DNA from: Arcobacter defluvii
GTDB taxonomy: Bacteria; Campylobacterota; Campylobacteria; Campylobacterales; Arcobacteraceae
NCBI RefSeq assembly: GCF_013201725.1
Contig: NZ_CP053835.1
Span: 806,001 to 870,000, forward strand
Reading direction: 5' to 3'
DNA: 64,000 nucleotides
This document shows positions 35,344 through 43,706 of this stretch, piece by piece (within the stretch, counting starts at the first letter, position 1; each line of letters begins with the position of its first letter). Both the position numbers and the translations under genes were made by a program. Below the pieces are notes generated by a model. The model was not told where the DNA came from and did no database searches. It worked only from the letters and a program-made list of their open reading frames with translations.

Positions 35344-36612
35344 ATGCAAGATACAAAATTGATTAAAGAATTAGATAATTATGGAAATAAGAAATCAAAA
35401 AAAGTATATTTTTGGATGATTTTGATTGGCTTATTAGTATTAGTTGGAGCGTATTATTATTTTATATATAAAAAGAATCAAAATGTTCAAACAGTTGAAT
35501 ACTTAACAAAAAAAGTTACTAGAGGAGATTTATCTGTTGTTGTAAATGCAACGGGAAATTTAAATCCTACAAATAGCGTTGATATTGGTATTGAGGTATC
35601 AGGAACGATAAAAGAAATTTATGTAGATTTTAATGATGAGGTTGAAGTAGGGCAAGTTTTAGCAAAACTTGATACAACAAAATTACAATCAGAAGTTGAT
35701 AGTTTAACAGCATCATTAACTATTGCAAAAGCAAACCAAAAAGAGAGTGAAGTAAATCTTAGAAATAAAAAGTCTGTTTATGATAGAACTTTAAAAATGT
35801 TTAAAAGTTCAGGTGGAAAATATCCATCACAAAATGAATTAGATGATACAAAATTCACTTATGAAGCTGCAATATCATCTTTGGAAGCTTCAAAAGCTAA
35901 GGTTGAGCAAGCAGTTTATAATCTAAAAACAGCTCAACAAAATCTTGAAAAAGCTGTAGTAAAATCTTCTATTAAAGGTATTGTTTTAAATAGAGAAGTT
36001 GAAGTTGGACAAACTGTTGCTGCTTCAATGTCAACTCCAACTTTATTTACTTTGGCAAAAGATTTGACAAATATGGATTTGATTGTAAGTATAGATGAAG
36101 CGGATGTTGCAGATATTAAAAAAGATTTACCAGTTAGTTTTTCAGTTGATGCATATCCAAATAGAATATTTCAAGGGAAAATAAAACAAGTAAGATTAAA
36201 TCCAGTTGATGTAAATGGAGTAATTACTTATGAAACAGTAGTTTCAGTGAATAATGAAGAATTACTTTTAAGACCAGGTATGACAGCAACTGCTAAGATT
36301 ATTACTAAACAAAGCAAAGATAAGTTAATTATTCCAAATGGTGCTTTACGATTTAAATTAAAAAATCAAACTTTAGAAAAACAAACAACAATGAATTTTG
36401 TAGGACCTCCAAAACGTCCATCAGGTGATAATGGAGCTAAAAATATAGCAAAAAAAGAGTTTTCTACAATATATGTTTTAGAAAATAATCAGCCGAAAAA
36501 AATGATGATTAAAGTTTTAGATACAGATGGTAAATCAACAACAATTGAATCAAAAGATTTAAAAATTGATGATGAGGTAATAATCTCTCAAAAGAGTGAT
36601 AATGGAAACTAA
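35344..36612 (+). CDS. macA: MacA-like membrane fusion protein
   Basis: 422 residues. One N-terminal helix (about 20-42). The biotinyl-lipoyl half motif is VSGTIKEIYVDFNDEVEVGQVLAKLDT, then a helical hairpin (about 120-200). The second half motif includes GIVLNREVEVGQTVAAS, followed by beta-barrel and membrane-proximal domains. It links MacB to TolC. It overlaps the ATPase gene by about 11 bases. Confidence 0.9.
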   Translation: MQDTKLIKELDNYGNKKSKKVYFWMILIGLLVLVGAYYYFIYKKNQNVQTVEYLTKKVTRGDLSVVVNATGNLNPTNSVDIGIEVSGTIKEIYVDFNDEVEVGQVLAKLDTTKLQSEVDSLTASLTIAKANQKESEVNLRNKKSVYDRTLKMFKSSGGKYPSQNELDDTKFTYEAAISSLEASKAKVEQAVYNLKTAQQNLEKAVVKSSIKGIVLNREVEVGQTVAASMSTPTLFTLAKDLTNMDLIVSIDEADVADIKKDLPVSFSVDAYPNRIFQGKIKQVRLNPVDVNGVITYETVVSVNNEELLLRPGMTATAKIITKQSKDKLIIPNGALRFKLKNQTLEKQTTMNFVGPPKRPSGDNGAKNIAKKEFSTIYVLENNQPKKMMIKVLDTDGKSTTIESKDLKIDDEVIISQKSDNGN

Positions 36613-37306
36613 AAAAACTATCATTGAATTTAAAAATATTGTAAAAACTTATGGTGTAGGAGAAGCTCAAACTTTTGCTTTAAATGGAGTAAGTTTTACA
36701 ATAAATGAAGGTGAATTCATCGCTATCATGGGAGCAAGTGGTAGTGGAAAATCAACTTCTATGAATATGATAGGATGTTTGGATAAACCAAGTAGTGGCG
36801 AATATTTTTTTAATGGAATTAATGTTGAAAAATTAAATAGAAATCAAATGGCACTTTTACGAAGAAATTATTTAGGATTTGTTTTTCAAGGCTTTAATTT
36901 ATTAGGAAGAACATCAGCATTAGAAAATGTTGAATTACCTTTGATTTATAGAAAAGTTCCAGCAAAAGAAAGAAAAACTTTAGCATTTGAAGCTTTAAAA
37001 AAAGTTGGTCTTGAAAGTGTTGCTCATCATACTCCTGCTGAATTAAGTGGTGGACAGCAGCAACGTGTTGCAATTGCAAGGGCAATTGTAACAAATCCTT
37101 TAGTTTTATTAGCTGATGAACCAACAGGAAATCTTGATAGTATAAAAAGTTTAGAAATTATGAATTTATTAAAACAGTTAAATGAAGAATCAGGAATTAC
37201 TATAATTATGGTAACACATGAGGAAGAGATGGCAAAATTTGCAAATAGAGTTATCTATTTTAGAGATGGTCATATTGAAGATAGTTTGAAAAAAGGATTT
37301 AAATAA
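36602..37306 (+). CDS. ABC transporter ATPase, MacB/LolD type
   Basis: About 234 residues. Walker A is GASGSGKST, signature LSGGQQQRVAIARA, Walker B VLLADEPTGNLDS and the H-loop VTHE. In E. coli MacB the ATPase and permease are one protein; here they are separate genes. ATG 36602 is preferred; GTG 36596 in the same frame is possible. It ends at a TAATG overlap with the permease. Confidence 0.93.
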   Translation: METKKTIIEFKNIVKTYGVGEAQTFALNGVSFTINEGEFIAIMGASGSGKSTSMNMIGCLDKPSSGEYFFNGINVEKLNRNQMALLRRNYLGFVFQGFNLLGRTSALENVELPLIYRKVPAKERKTLAFEALKKVGLESVAHHTPAELSGGQQQRVAIARAIVTNPLVLLADEPTGNLDSIKSLEIMNLLKQLNEESGITIIMVTHEEEMAKFANRVIYFRDGHIEDSLKKGFK

Positions 37307-38517
37307 TGTTAGTAAATGCCTTTTTAATTGCTTTAAAAGAGATACGAAGAAATATATTAAGATCTTTTCTTACAATATTAGGAATTGTAATTGGAGTGGC
37401 TTCAGTTATTGCTATGGTTATGATAGGTGATGGAACAACTGAAAATGTAAAAGAGAGTATTTCGAAATTAGGAACAAATATGTTAACTTTAAGAGTGGGA
37501 CAAGAAAGACGAGGACCACCACGAGAAGATAATAGTTCTAAACCTTTTACAAATGAAGATATAACAGCAATAAAAAATGAAGTTCAAAATATAAAAGCAG
37601 TTGCAGCTGAAAATTCTGCAACAGTTAATGTGGTATATGGAAATAAAAGTAATAGTTCTTCTGTAATTGGTACAAGTAATGATTATTTTATTATAAAAGA
37701 TTGGGAAGTAACTGATGGAAGAACATTTGATGATGCTGAGTTAAATAGTGGAAAATCTTCTTGTATAATTGGTACAACAATAGTAAAGCAACTGTTTGAA
37801 AATGAAAATGCAGTTGGTGCAAATATTAGATTAAAAAATTTCTCTTGTAATGTAATTGGAGTATTAAAATCAAAAGGTGCAGCAGCTTTTGGTAGAGATC
37901 AAGATGAAATAGTTATCGTTCCTCTTAAAATGTTTCAAAGAAAAATAAAAGGAGATAAAGACATATCTTCAATTCTTATTTCCATAACTGAGGGCAAATA
38001 TATAGAAAATGCAAAAACTGAAATTACATCACTTATGCAAGAAAGAAGAAATATAAAAATAGGAGAAACTGATAATTTTTATATAAGAGATATGGAAGAA
38101 ATACTTTCAACAATGACATCAACTACACAAATGTTAACTTATCTTTTGGGTTCAATAGCTGCAATTAGTTTACTTGTTGGTGGTATTGGTATTATGAATA
38201 TTATGTTAGTTTCTGTAACTGAAAGAACAAGAGAGATAGGTGTTAGACTTGCAATTGGAGCAATGGAAAGTGAAGTTTTACTTCAATTTTTAGTTGAGGC
38301 AGTTGTTTTATCAACTTTAGGTGGAATGATTGGAATATTATTTGGACTTGCAATTGGATATATTGTTGTTCATTCAATGAGCTTAGCATTTATTATAAAT
38401 AATCAAATAATTATGATTTCATTTTTCTTTTCAACTTTAATTGGTATTGTATTTGGATATTTCCCAGCTAGAAAAGCTGCAAGATTAAATCCAATTGATG
38501 CTTTACGATATGAATAA
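37306..38517 (+). CDS. MacB-type ABC transporter permease
   Basis: 403 residues. An N-terminal helix (RSFLTILGIVIGVASVIAMV) is followed by a periplasmic MacB-PCD domain (about 45-265). Three C-terminal helices with GGIGIMNIMLVSVTERTREIGVRLAIGA form the FtsX-like core. With MacA and the TolC-like protein it makes a tripartite pump. Substrate is unknown; the Fur box upstream suggests a metal or siderophore link. Confidence 0.92.
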   Translation: MLVNAFLIALKEIRRNILRSFLTILGIVIGVASVIAMVMIGDGTTENVKESISKLGTNMLTLRVGQERRGPPREDNSSKPFTNEDITAIKNEVQNIKAVAAENSATVNVVYGNKSNSSSVIGTSNDYFIIKDWEVTDGRTFDDAELNSGKSSCIIGTTIVKQLFENENAVGANIRLKNFSCNVIGVLKSKGAAAFGRDQDEIVIVPLKMFQRKIKGDKDISSILISITEGKYIENAKTEITSLMQERRNIKIGETDNFYIRDMEEILSTMTSTTQMLTYLLGSIAAISLLVGGIGIMNIMLVSVTERTREIGVRLAIGAMESEVLLQFLVEAVVLSTLGGMIGILFGLAIGYIVVHSMSLAFIINNQIIMISFFFSTLIGIVFGYFPARKAARLNPIDALRYE

Positions 38518-38521
38518 ATTT

Positions 38522-38550
38522 TAAGTAGAAATTCTAAAGATTTCTACTTA
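38522..38550. terminator. Bidirectional terminator
   Basis: TAAGTAGAAAT and ATTTCTACTTA form a perfect 11-bp stem with a 7-base loop. It lies between the convergent permease and ankyrin genes and includes the ankyrin stop region. Confidence 0.75.
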
Positions 38551-39063
38551 ATTATTTAACTCTTTGAATTTTTCTATTAGAAAATCAATTTTTAGATTGT
38601 TTGCAAGATTTATTGCACTATTACCTAAAAAATCTTCGTGTTCTATATTTGCACCATTTTCAATAAGATAACTTATACTATTTTGTTTATTGTATAAAAT
38701 TGCATAAATCAAAGGAGTAGAGTTTATATCATCTATTTCATTTATATCTAAACCACAATTTTTTAGGCATTTGATAATTTTTATATTATCTTTATAAACA
38801 GCATAATTAATAGCAGATAAATTTTGAGAAACTTCTGTACTTATATTTAGTTCAAGTAACTTTTTTATTATATCTGTTTTGTTTTTGGAAATTGCCCAAT
38901 ATAGAGCATTTCTTCCCCTATAATCTCTTGCATTAATATTTAAGACACGTAGTCTAAACATCTCGATTAACATTTCCCATTTTTCACTATTAATAAGTGA
39001 TGAAAATATATTTGCAACAATTTTTTCATTTAAATTCTTTTCAAGAAGATGATTATTAGACAT
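38548..39063 (-). CDS. Ankyrin-repeat protein
   Basis: 171 residues. At least three ankyrin repeats cover about 40-160: DYRGRNALYWAISKNKTDII, LSAINYAVYKDNIKIIK, and NSTPLIYAILYNKQN followed by NGANIEHEDFLGNSAINLA. No signal peptide, so cytoplasmic. A clear Fur-like palindrome lies just upstream, which links it to iron. In some bacteria small ankyrin proteins sit beside catalase (AnkB) or iron genes. Function here is unknown. Confidence 0.85.
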   Translation of the reverse strand: MSNNHLLEKNLNEKIVANIFSSLINSEKWEMLIEMFRLRVLNINARDYRGRNALYWAISKNKTDIIKKLLELNISTEVSQNLSAINYAVYKDNIKIIKCLKNCGLDINEIDDINSTPLIYAILYNKQNSISYLIENGANIEHEDFLGNSAINLANNLKIDFLIEKFKELNN

Positions 39064-39080
39064 ACTAATCCTTTATAAAA

Positions 39081-39097
39081 ATGATAATTGTTATCAT
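39081..39097. promoter_or_regulatory. Fur-box-like site before the ankyrin gene
   Basis: ATGATAATTGTTATCAT is a perfect 7-bp dyad around TTG, 18 bases upstream of the ankyrin start. Confidence 0.65.
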
Positions 39098-39129
39098 AAT
39101 ATAAAGAATCTTAAGTGGAGTTGAAGATA

Positions 39130-39360
39130 TTAATTAAGTTGAGTTTTTTGTTCTTTTGAATTTTTTATTTGTTTAGATTTTTTAGGTTGATAAAGCATAT
39201 GATGCCAAAGTGCAAAACCACAGAAAGCAACACCTGCAACAACATGAGTTTTTTTAGCAATAGAATTTTTCATAAACATTGACGTAACAACTGTTGCACC
39301 AAGTGTCGCAGTCATTCCAATTTTTGCAGCTTCTTTTTGAAGTTCTAAATCAAATTTCAT
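39130..39360 (-). CDS. Small membrane protein of the ferrosome-like cluster
   Basis: 76 residues. Two hydrophobic stretches (about 14-32 and 38-57) are joined by a Lys/His turn, and HHMLYQP follows. The tail is rich in Lys and Gln. No family is recognised. Its start overlaps the end of a 38-aa membrane peptide gene, and both lie downstream of two Fur-like boxes and the P1B ATPase gene. Confidence 0.6.
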   Translation of the reverse strand: MKFDLELQKEAAKIGMTATLGATVVTSMFMKNSIAKKTHVVAGVAFCGFALWHHMLYQPKKSKQIKNSKEQKTQLN

Positions 39361-39466
39361 CTCTTAGTTTCCTTTTTTTTCTTTTTTCCATAGTTTTTAC
39401 TGTTTTATTTACTGTTTTAACTGTTAAAATTGCTGTTAATGCTGTTGCAAATAATAATATAGGCAT
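39350..39466 (-). CDS. 38-residue membrane peptide
   Basis: Read directly from the sequence. It has one hydrophobic helix (PILLFATALTAILTV) followed by a strongly basic tail (KTMEKRKKRKLRDE). AAAAGGAT lies six to eight bases before the ATG at 39466. The TGA stop overlaps the next gene by 11 bases, so the two are likely translated together. No family is recognised. Confidence 0.6.
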   Translation of the reverse strand: MPILLFATALTAILTVKTVNKTVKTMEKRKKRKLRDEI

Positions 39467-39480
39467 AAAAAAATCCTTTT

Positions 39481-39494
39481 GATAATAATTATCA
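39481..39494. promoter_or_regulatory. Fur-box-like site (a) before the two small membrane genes
   Basis: GATAATAATTATCA lies just upstream of the ribosome binding site of the 38-aa gene on the minus strand. It has the same core as the tonB/tolC box. Confidence 0.6.
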
Positions 39495-39524
39495 CAATTC
39501 TATCTATTTATACTTAAATAAAAC

Positions 39525-39540
39525 CGATAACTATTATCAT
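39525..39540. promoter_or_regulatory. Fur-box-like site (b) downstream of the P1B ATPase gene
   Basis: GATAACTATTATCAT is a near-perfect dyad about 30 bases from site (a). The pair suggests a separate Fur-controlled promoter for the two small genes. Confidence 0.55.
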
Positions 39541-39545
39541 AATTG

Positions 39546-41654
39546 TTAGATTTTTACACCTTTTATTGAGTTAAACAATAATCCAATAGTTGTACCATTG
39601 TGTAAAACTGCTGTTACAATTGGAGAAAATACTCCAAAAGTTGCACCTGCTAAAATACAAGAGTTTATTCCTACTGTCGCATTGAAATTATTGTTTATTA
39701 AATTCATAGTTTTATTTGCATACTCTTTAGCTTCAATAACTGCTGCAATATCATCTTTTAATAGACTTATATCAGCAGTTGCTTTTGCTATATCTGCACC
39801 TCTACTCATAGAAATTCCTACATGAGCAGAGATTAGTGCAGGTGCATCATTTATTCCATCACCTACAAATGCTACTTTTTTACCTTCACTCATAAGCTCT
39901 TTTACAATATTAGCTTTATCTTGAGGTAAAAGTTCTGCTCTTACTTCATCAATACCTAGTTCATCAGCTAGCATTTGAGCTTTTTGTTTCGTATCACCTG
40001 TTAGCATAATGATATTTTTTACACCAAGTTTTTTTAGTTTTTTTATCGATTCTTTTGCATTAAATCTTAATTCATCAGCTAAACCAATAGTTCCTAAAAG
40101 TTTTCCATCATATCCAATGTAAAGTAGAGTTTTCCCATTTTTTAATGAATTTTCTATTTTATCTATATGTTCACTAAAATCAATTTTTTCATCATCTTCA
40201 ACAAAATGACGACTTCCTATAACAACTGATTTTCCATTTACTTCGGTTTTTACTCCATGTGCAACTATAAATTCAACTTCTTCATGGTGCATATGTACAA
40301 AACCTCTTTGTTTTGCAGCTTTTACAACAGCTTCTGCTACTGGATGAAAGTAATGTTCTTCTGTTGAAGCTGTAAGATTTAGTAATTCTTCTTCACTCCA
40401 TTTATCACTGTAAGATTCTACACTTATAACTTCAAGTTCACCTGCTGTTAAAGTTCCTGTTTTATCAAATACAAAAGTATCTGCATTGCTCAATGCTTCT
40501 ATTGATTTTGCACCTTTTATCATAATTCCATTATGCCCAGCTTTTGAAATAGTTGATTTAAATGCAACAGGAGTTGCTAGTTTTAGTGCACATGAGTAAT
40601 CAGCTTGTAAAATAGAAGCAACTCTTTCAAAATCTTTTGCAAATATATAAGAAACACCTGCAAGTCCAAGAGTAACAGGAACTAATTTATTTGCTAATTT
40701 ATTTGCTTTTAGTTGAACAGATGATTTTTCATTTAATGAGTTTTCTATATAGTGTTTTATTCTTTGGGTTGCTGTATTAGCTCCTACATGTTCAGCCCAA
40801 ATTCTAAATCTTCCTTCTTCAACAATTGTTCCAGAAATTACTCTATCGCCTCTATATTTTATTACAGGTTCAGCTTCTCCTGTCATAGAAACTTGATTTA
40901 CACTTCCAGTTCCTTCTACTATATGTCCATCAACAGGGATGGTATTTCCAATCCCAACAACAACAATATCTCCTACTTCTACATCAGAACTTTTTATTAA
41001 AATTTCTGTAACTTTTCCATCAATTTTTCTTTCAACCCAAGCTTCTTCTACATTTGGTTTTGAAAGCTCTTTTAATAAATCATCACTTTTATGAACAGTT
41101 GTTTCTTCTATATATTCACCTAATTCAAGCATTGCATTTGTTGAGTTTGCAGCTAAATAATCTTTTCTGTATATTGAAATTGCAACTGCTGCACTTTCTA
41201 AAACTTTAGATGTTAAACCATTATTTAATAGTTCTTTTGAACCTTCAATCAATAAAGGAATGGAAGCAGCAGTTGTAATACCAGCTTTTAAAGTATTATT
41301 TGTAATAAATCTTTCAACAATTAAAGCAGAACTAGCTCTTATTATTCCTTTTAAAGAAGGTTCTTCATTACTTACGCAAGATACACAAACAGCTGCAATT
41401 TCTTCTTCATAAGATTTTAGTAATTCTTCAACTGTTAGAGTATCCAAAATTTTTTCTATTTTATTTGTAATATCACATTTAAGTTCAAAGATAATACTGT
41501 AAGCTTTTTTATTTATTCTTATATTTTCTATCTCTTTTATTTTTTTAAAGTAATTTTTTAAAACTTCTTCATCAATAAATTTTTCTTTTAATAAAAAGAG
41601 TTTATATCGAACTCTAGAAGCTGTTTGATGTACTTTTAGAAAATTTTTTTTCAT
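39546..41654 (-). CDS. P1B-type metal ATPase with YSC motif, FezB-like
   Basis: 702 residues. Phosphorylation motif DKTGTLTAGE near 396, TGEAEP near 255, TGDTKQKA and GDGINDAPA near 600. The membrane metal site reads DYSCALKLATP near 350, with Y-S-C where copper ATPases have C-P-C. The N-terminus has no Cys pair but has HQTASRVRYKL, an arginine-rich HMA-like segment. From memory, this combination marks the P1B-6 group that includes FezB of ferrosomes. The neighbours (HMA-like, ferritin-like, YtxH and glycine-rich membrane proteins) and Fur boxes support an iron role. The exact cargo is inferred. Confidence 0.8.
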   Translation of the reverse strand: MKKNFLKVHQTASRVRYKLFLLKEKFIDEEVLKNYFKKIKEIENIRINKKAYSIIFELKCDITNKIEKILDTLTVEELLKSYEEEIAAVCVSCVSNEEPSLKGIIRASSALIVERFITNNTLKAGITTAASIPLLIEGSKELLNNGLTSKVLESAAVAISIYRKDYLAANSTNAMLELGEYIEETTVHKSDDLLKELSKPNVEEAWVERKIDGKVTEILIKSSDVEVGDIVVVGIGNTIPVDGHIVEGTGSVNQVSMTGEAEPVIKYRGDRVISGTIVEEGRFRIWAEHVGANTATQRIKHYIENSLNEKSSVQLKANKLANKLVPVTLGLAGVSYIFAKDFERVASILQADYSCALKLATPVAFKSTISKAGHNGIMIKGAKSIEALSNADTFVFDKTGTLTAGELEVISVESYSDKWSEEELLNLTASTEEHYFHPVAEAVVKAAKQRGFVHMHHEEVEFIVAHGVKTEVNGKSVVIGSRHFVEDDEKIDFSEHIDKIENSLKNGKTLLYIGYDGKLLGTIGLADELRFNAKESIKKLKKLGVKNIIMLTGDTKQKAQMLADELGIDEVRAELLPQDKANIVKELMSEGKKVAFVGDGINDAPALISAHVGISMSRGADIAKATADISLLKDDIAAVIEAKEYANKTMNLINNNFNATVGINSCILAGATFGVFSPIVTAVLHNGTTIGLLFNSIKGVKI

Positions 41655-41656
41655 TT

Positions 41657-42019
41657 TTATTGTTCTTGCTGAGCTTGCATTTGAGCTTTTGCATCTTCAT
41701 ATCTTTCTTTTAATTCTTCAATTCCAGCACTAAATAATTCACTTCCTTTTCCAAAAGCTTTTAAAATAGTTTCTTGTGCATTTTTATTAGTAAGAAGATA
41801 AGTTACAGCTGCACCTAAAAGAGCACCTTTTATAAAATCACCATTAGTAAATCCATTATTTTGTGTTGTTGATGGATTTTGAATAGGTGTTTGTAAAGGA
41901 TTTAAATTTTGATTTATATATGGATTTTGATTTATATTTGCTCCTGATTGAATATTTTGAGCTCTGCTATTTTCAATATTTAAATCATATTGATTATTTG
42001 GTATATTTTGTTTATTCAT
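41657..42019 (-). CDS. Asn/Gln-rich small membrane protein of the ferrosome-like cluster
   Basis: About 120 residues. The N-terminal 55 residues are low-complexity, rich in Asn, Gln, Pro and Ile (repeats such as NQNPYINQNLNP). One hydrophobic segment follows (DFIKGALLGAAVTYLL). The tail is an amphipathic helix ending in MQAQQEQ. ATG 42019 is chosen because GAGGAAGAAG stands before it; the frame opens ten codons earlier. It overlaps the previous gene by 8 bases. Family unknown. Confidence 0.65.
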   Translation of the reverse strand: MNKQNIPNNQYDLNIENSRAQNIQSGANINQNPYINQNLNPLQTPIQNPSTTQNNGFTNGDFIKGALLGAAVTYLLTNKNAQETILKAFGKGSELFSAGIEELKERYEDAKAQMQAQQEQ

Positions 42020-42374
42020 AATCTTCTTCCTCAACTGTAAAGTTTTCATTTGTCAAATATTTTTGATCAAGTTTTTCTTCAATTACCTCAATTGCATATA
42101 TTCCCATCATTCCAATAGAAGCAGCAGTTATTGCTTTGAAAAATCCACCTTTTTGACCTAAATAATTAGCAGTTGCAATTGCACATCCTGTTGTAATTGC
42201 TCCTTGGGATGTTCTTTTAATAGTATCTTTAATAGCTTCTTTTTTTGTAATTTGTCTTGCTTGAGCTTTTTTATAATTGATTGCACCACTTATAACAGCA
42301 CTAGCAACTGCACCACTTATAACGTGTCCTAGTACATTTCTTGGTGTTCCTGTATCAATAGTTATCTCTTTCAT
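42012..42374 (-). CDS. Glycine-rich membrane protein of the ferrosome-like cluster
   Basis: 120 residues with glycine-zipper-like helices (VLGHVISGAVASAVISGAI near 14-32, and two further around 58-72 and 78-96). A basic cytoplasmic loop (KKAQARQITKKEAIK) and a very acidic C-terminus (ENFTVEEEDYE) are notable; the acidic tail could bind iron. It overlaps the YtxH-like gene by 4 bases. No family assigned. Confidence 0.65.
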   Translation of the reverse strand: MKEITIDTGTPRNVLGHVISGAVASAVISGAINYKKAQARQITKKEAIKDTIKRTSQGAITTGCAIATANYLGQKGGFFKAITAASIGMMGIYAIEVIEEKLDQKYLTNENFTVEEEDYE

Positions 42375-42628
42375 TCTGCTTCCTTAACTTTAGGTTTTCT
42401 TTGATATTTTCTTGTTTTTGGTTTTTCCGTAGTTTTTTCTTCACTTTTTTTTTCTATTTTTTCTTCAATACACTCTTTTGTTGCACATAATTTATCTTTT
42501 ATCTCTTCAACACCATCTTTTGTTTTTTCAAATAATTCAGAAGTTTTCTTTTTTAGTTTATCTTTATTGCTAAAAGCAACAACCGCACCAGCACCAACAG
42601 CCAATCCTAATATAAATGGTAAAGCCAT
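42371..42628 (-). CDS. YtxH-like small membrane protein
   Basis: 85 residues. A glycine-rich helix (LPFILGLAVGAGAVVAFS) is followed by KDKLKKKTSELFEKTKDGVEEIK, the usual YtxH layout. A charged tail with two Cys (CATKECIEEKIEKK) follows. It lies between the ferritin-like and glycine-rich genes and overlaps the latter. Confidence 0.65.
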   Translation of the reverse strand: MALPFILGLAVGAGAVVAFSNKDKLKKKTSELFEKTKDGVEEIKDKLCATKECIEEKIEKKSEEKTTEKPKTRKYQRKPKVKEAE

Positions 42629-42631
42629 TTT

Positions 42632-43315
42632 TTACTCCTCTTCTTTTTTATCTTTTTTAGAGATATAGTTATTTAAAAGTGCAATAACAGCACCACCTAA
42701 AACAGCACCACTAACCATAGATAAGTTTAATTTTGAAAAGATTTGAGATATAGAATTTTCATCAATATTTCCAGACATAATATCATCTAAAATAACTTGA
42801 TATTCTCCAAGTTTCTCTATGATGTTTTCTTGAGATATATTTGATGTATTTTCAATATTGTAGTGATTTATTACACAATTTCTAAAAGCAGGTAAATGAT
42901 TATTAAATGAAGCTGCTTGAAGTTTAAAAAGTGTATCTTTTATATCTGCATCTATTGTATAACTCAATAAATTATTATACATTGCAATGTTATTTATTTC
43001 TGCAGCAACTCCCATTTCACAACATTCAATCAAAGTGTTTGGAATTTCTATTTTTGAAGCCCAATTATTTATAGGAACTTCAATATTATATCTTTGCATA
43101 AGTTGAATAAGCGCTGCGTAATGAATAGCTTCTGCTTCTTTTATATTTACAAAAGGTTGAACTAAACCAAATTTTTCAATTATTTTTGTATAAGTTTCAT
43201 AAGCTTTAAATTCATCATAAACAGCAATTCTTAGAATTTGTGTTCTAATATCAATATCGCTATTAGTATCAATTCTTGCGTTTATTAATAACTGTTCATC
43301 AATATTTTCTTCCAT
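42632..43315 (-). CDS. Ferritin-like four-helix protein with C-terminal membrane anchor
   Basis: 227 residues. Helices resemble DUF2202-type ferritin-like domains. YDEFKAYETY supplies one carboxylate, EAEAIHYAAL an E-x-x-H motif, and AAEINNIAMYNNLL another carboxylate. SFNNHLPAF is where the second E-x-x-H would be, but the Glu is replaced. Residues about 200-217 (MVSGAVLGGAVIALLNNYI) form a glycine-rich membrane helix with a basic tail. An anchored ferritin-like protein next to a P1B ATPase fits iron handling at a membrane compartment. It shares a TAATG overlap with the upstream gene. Confidence 0.7.
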   Translation of the reverse strand: MEENIDEQLLINARIDTNSDIDIRTQILRIAVYDEFKAYETYTKIIEKFGLVQPFVNIKEAEAIHYAALIQLMQRYNIEVPINNWASKIEIPNTLIECCEMGVAAEINNIAMYNNLLSYTIDADIKDTLFKLQAASFNNHLPAFRNCVINHYNIENTSNISQENIIEKLGEYQVILDDIMSGNIDENSISQIFSKLNLSMVSGAVLGGAVIALLNNYISKKDKKEEE

Positions 43316-43629
43316 TAAATTACCTCCTTTGCAAGTTCGTTTATTAATATAGATATCTCATCTATATTTTCATTTTTTACTAAATCTTCCCAAAGTTTTG
43401 GTTTGAAAATATTTGGGTCATAAGTAATTGTTACTGAGGCAATAATCTTATTTATTTTAATATGATTTATTCCATCAATCTTTTTTGGTAAATCTTCTAT
43501 GTCACTTAAAGAGATATTTCCAGCATTTTGTGTTATTTTTGGATTTACTCTTACTCTTAATCTTCCTGGAGTATGTGCAATAATAGAAAAAAAACTAGCA
43601 ATTTTTATAATATCATCTGTACTAATCAA
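43315..43629 (-). CDS. HMA-like protein with arginine-rich motif (Fez-type)
   Basis: 104 residues. IAHTPGRLRVRVNP near residues 17-30 is the arginine-rich motif seen at the start of HMA_2-type domains and of ferrosome proteins. The rest (GINHIKINKIIASVTITYDP) fits a ferredoxin-like HMA fold without the metal-binding Cys pair. TTG start with AAAGGAT upstream. First gene of the operon that ends with the P1B ATPase. Confidence 0.75.
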   Translation of the reverse strand: MISTDDIIKIASFFSIIAHTPGRLRVRVNPKITQNAGNISLSDIEDLPKKIDGINHIKINKIIASVTITYDPNIFKPKLWEDLVKNENIDEISILINELAKEVI

Positions 43630-43690
43630 AATAATCCTTTCTAAGATGTATTTTTTCTTTTTTAATATTAAATGGAACTTATTATAAACT

Positions 43691-43706
43691 AATAATTATT
43701 ATCATG
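43691..43706. promoter_or_regulatory. Fur-box-like site before the ferrosome-like operon
   Basis: AATAATTATTATCATG lies about 60 bases upstream of the first operon gene on the minus strand and just past the fur stop codon. It resembles the other GATAAT-type boxes here. Confidence 0.55.
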
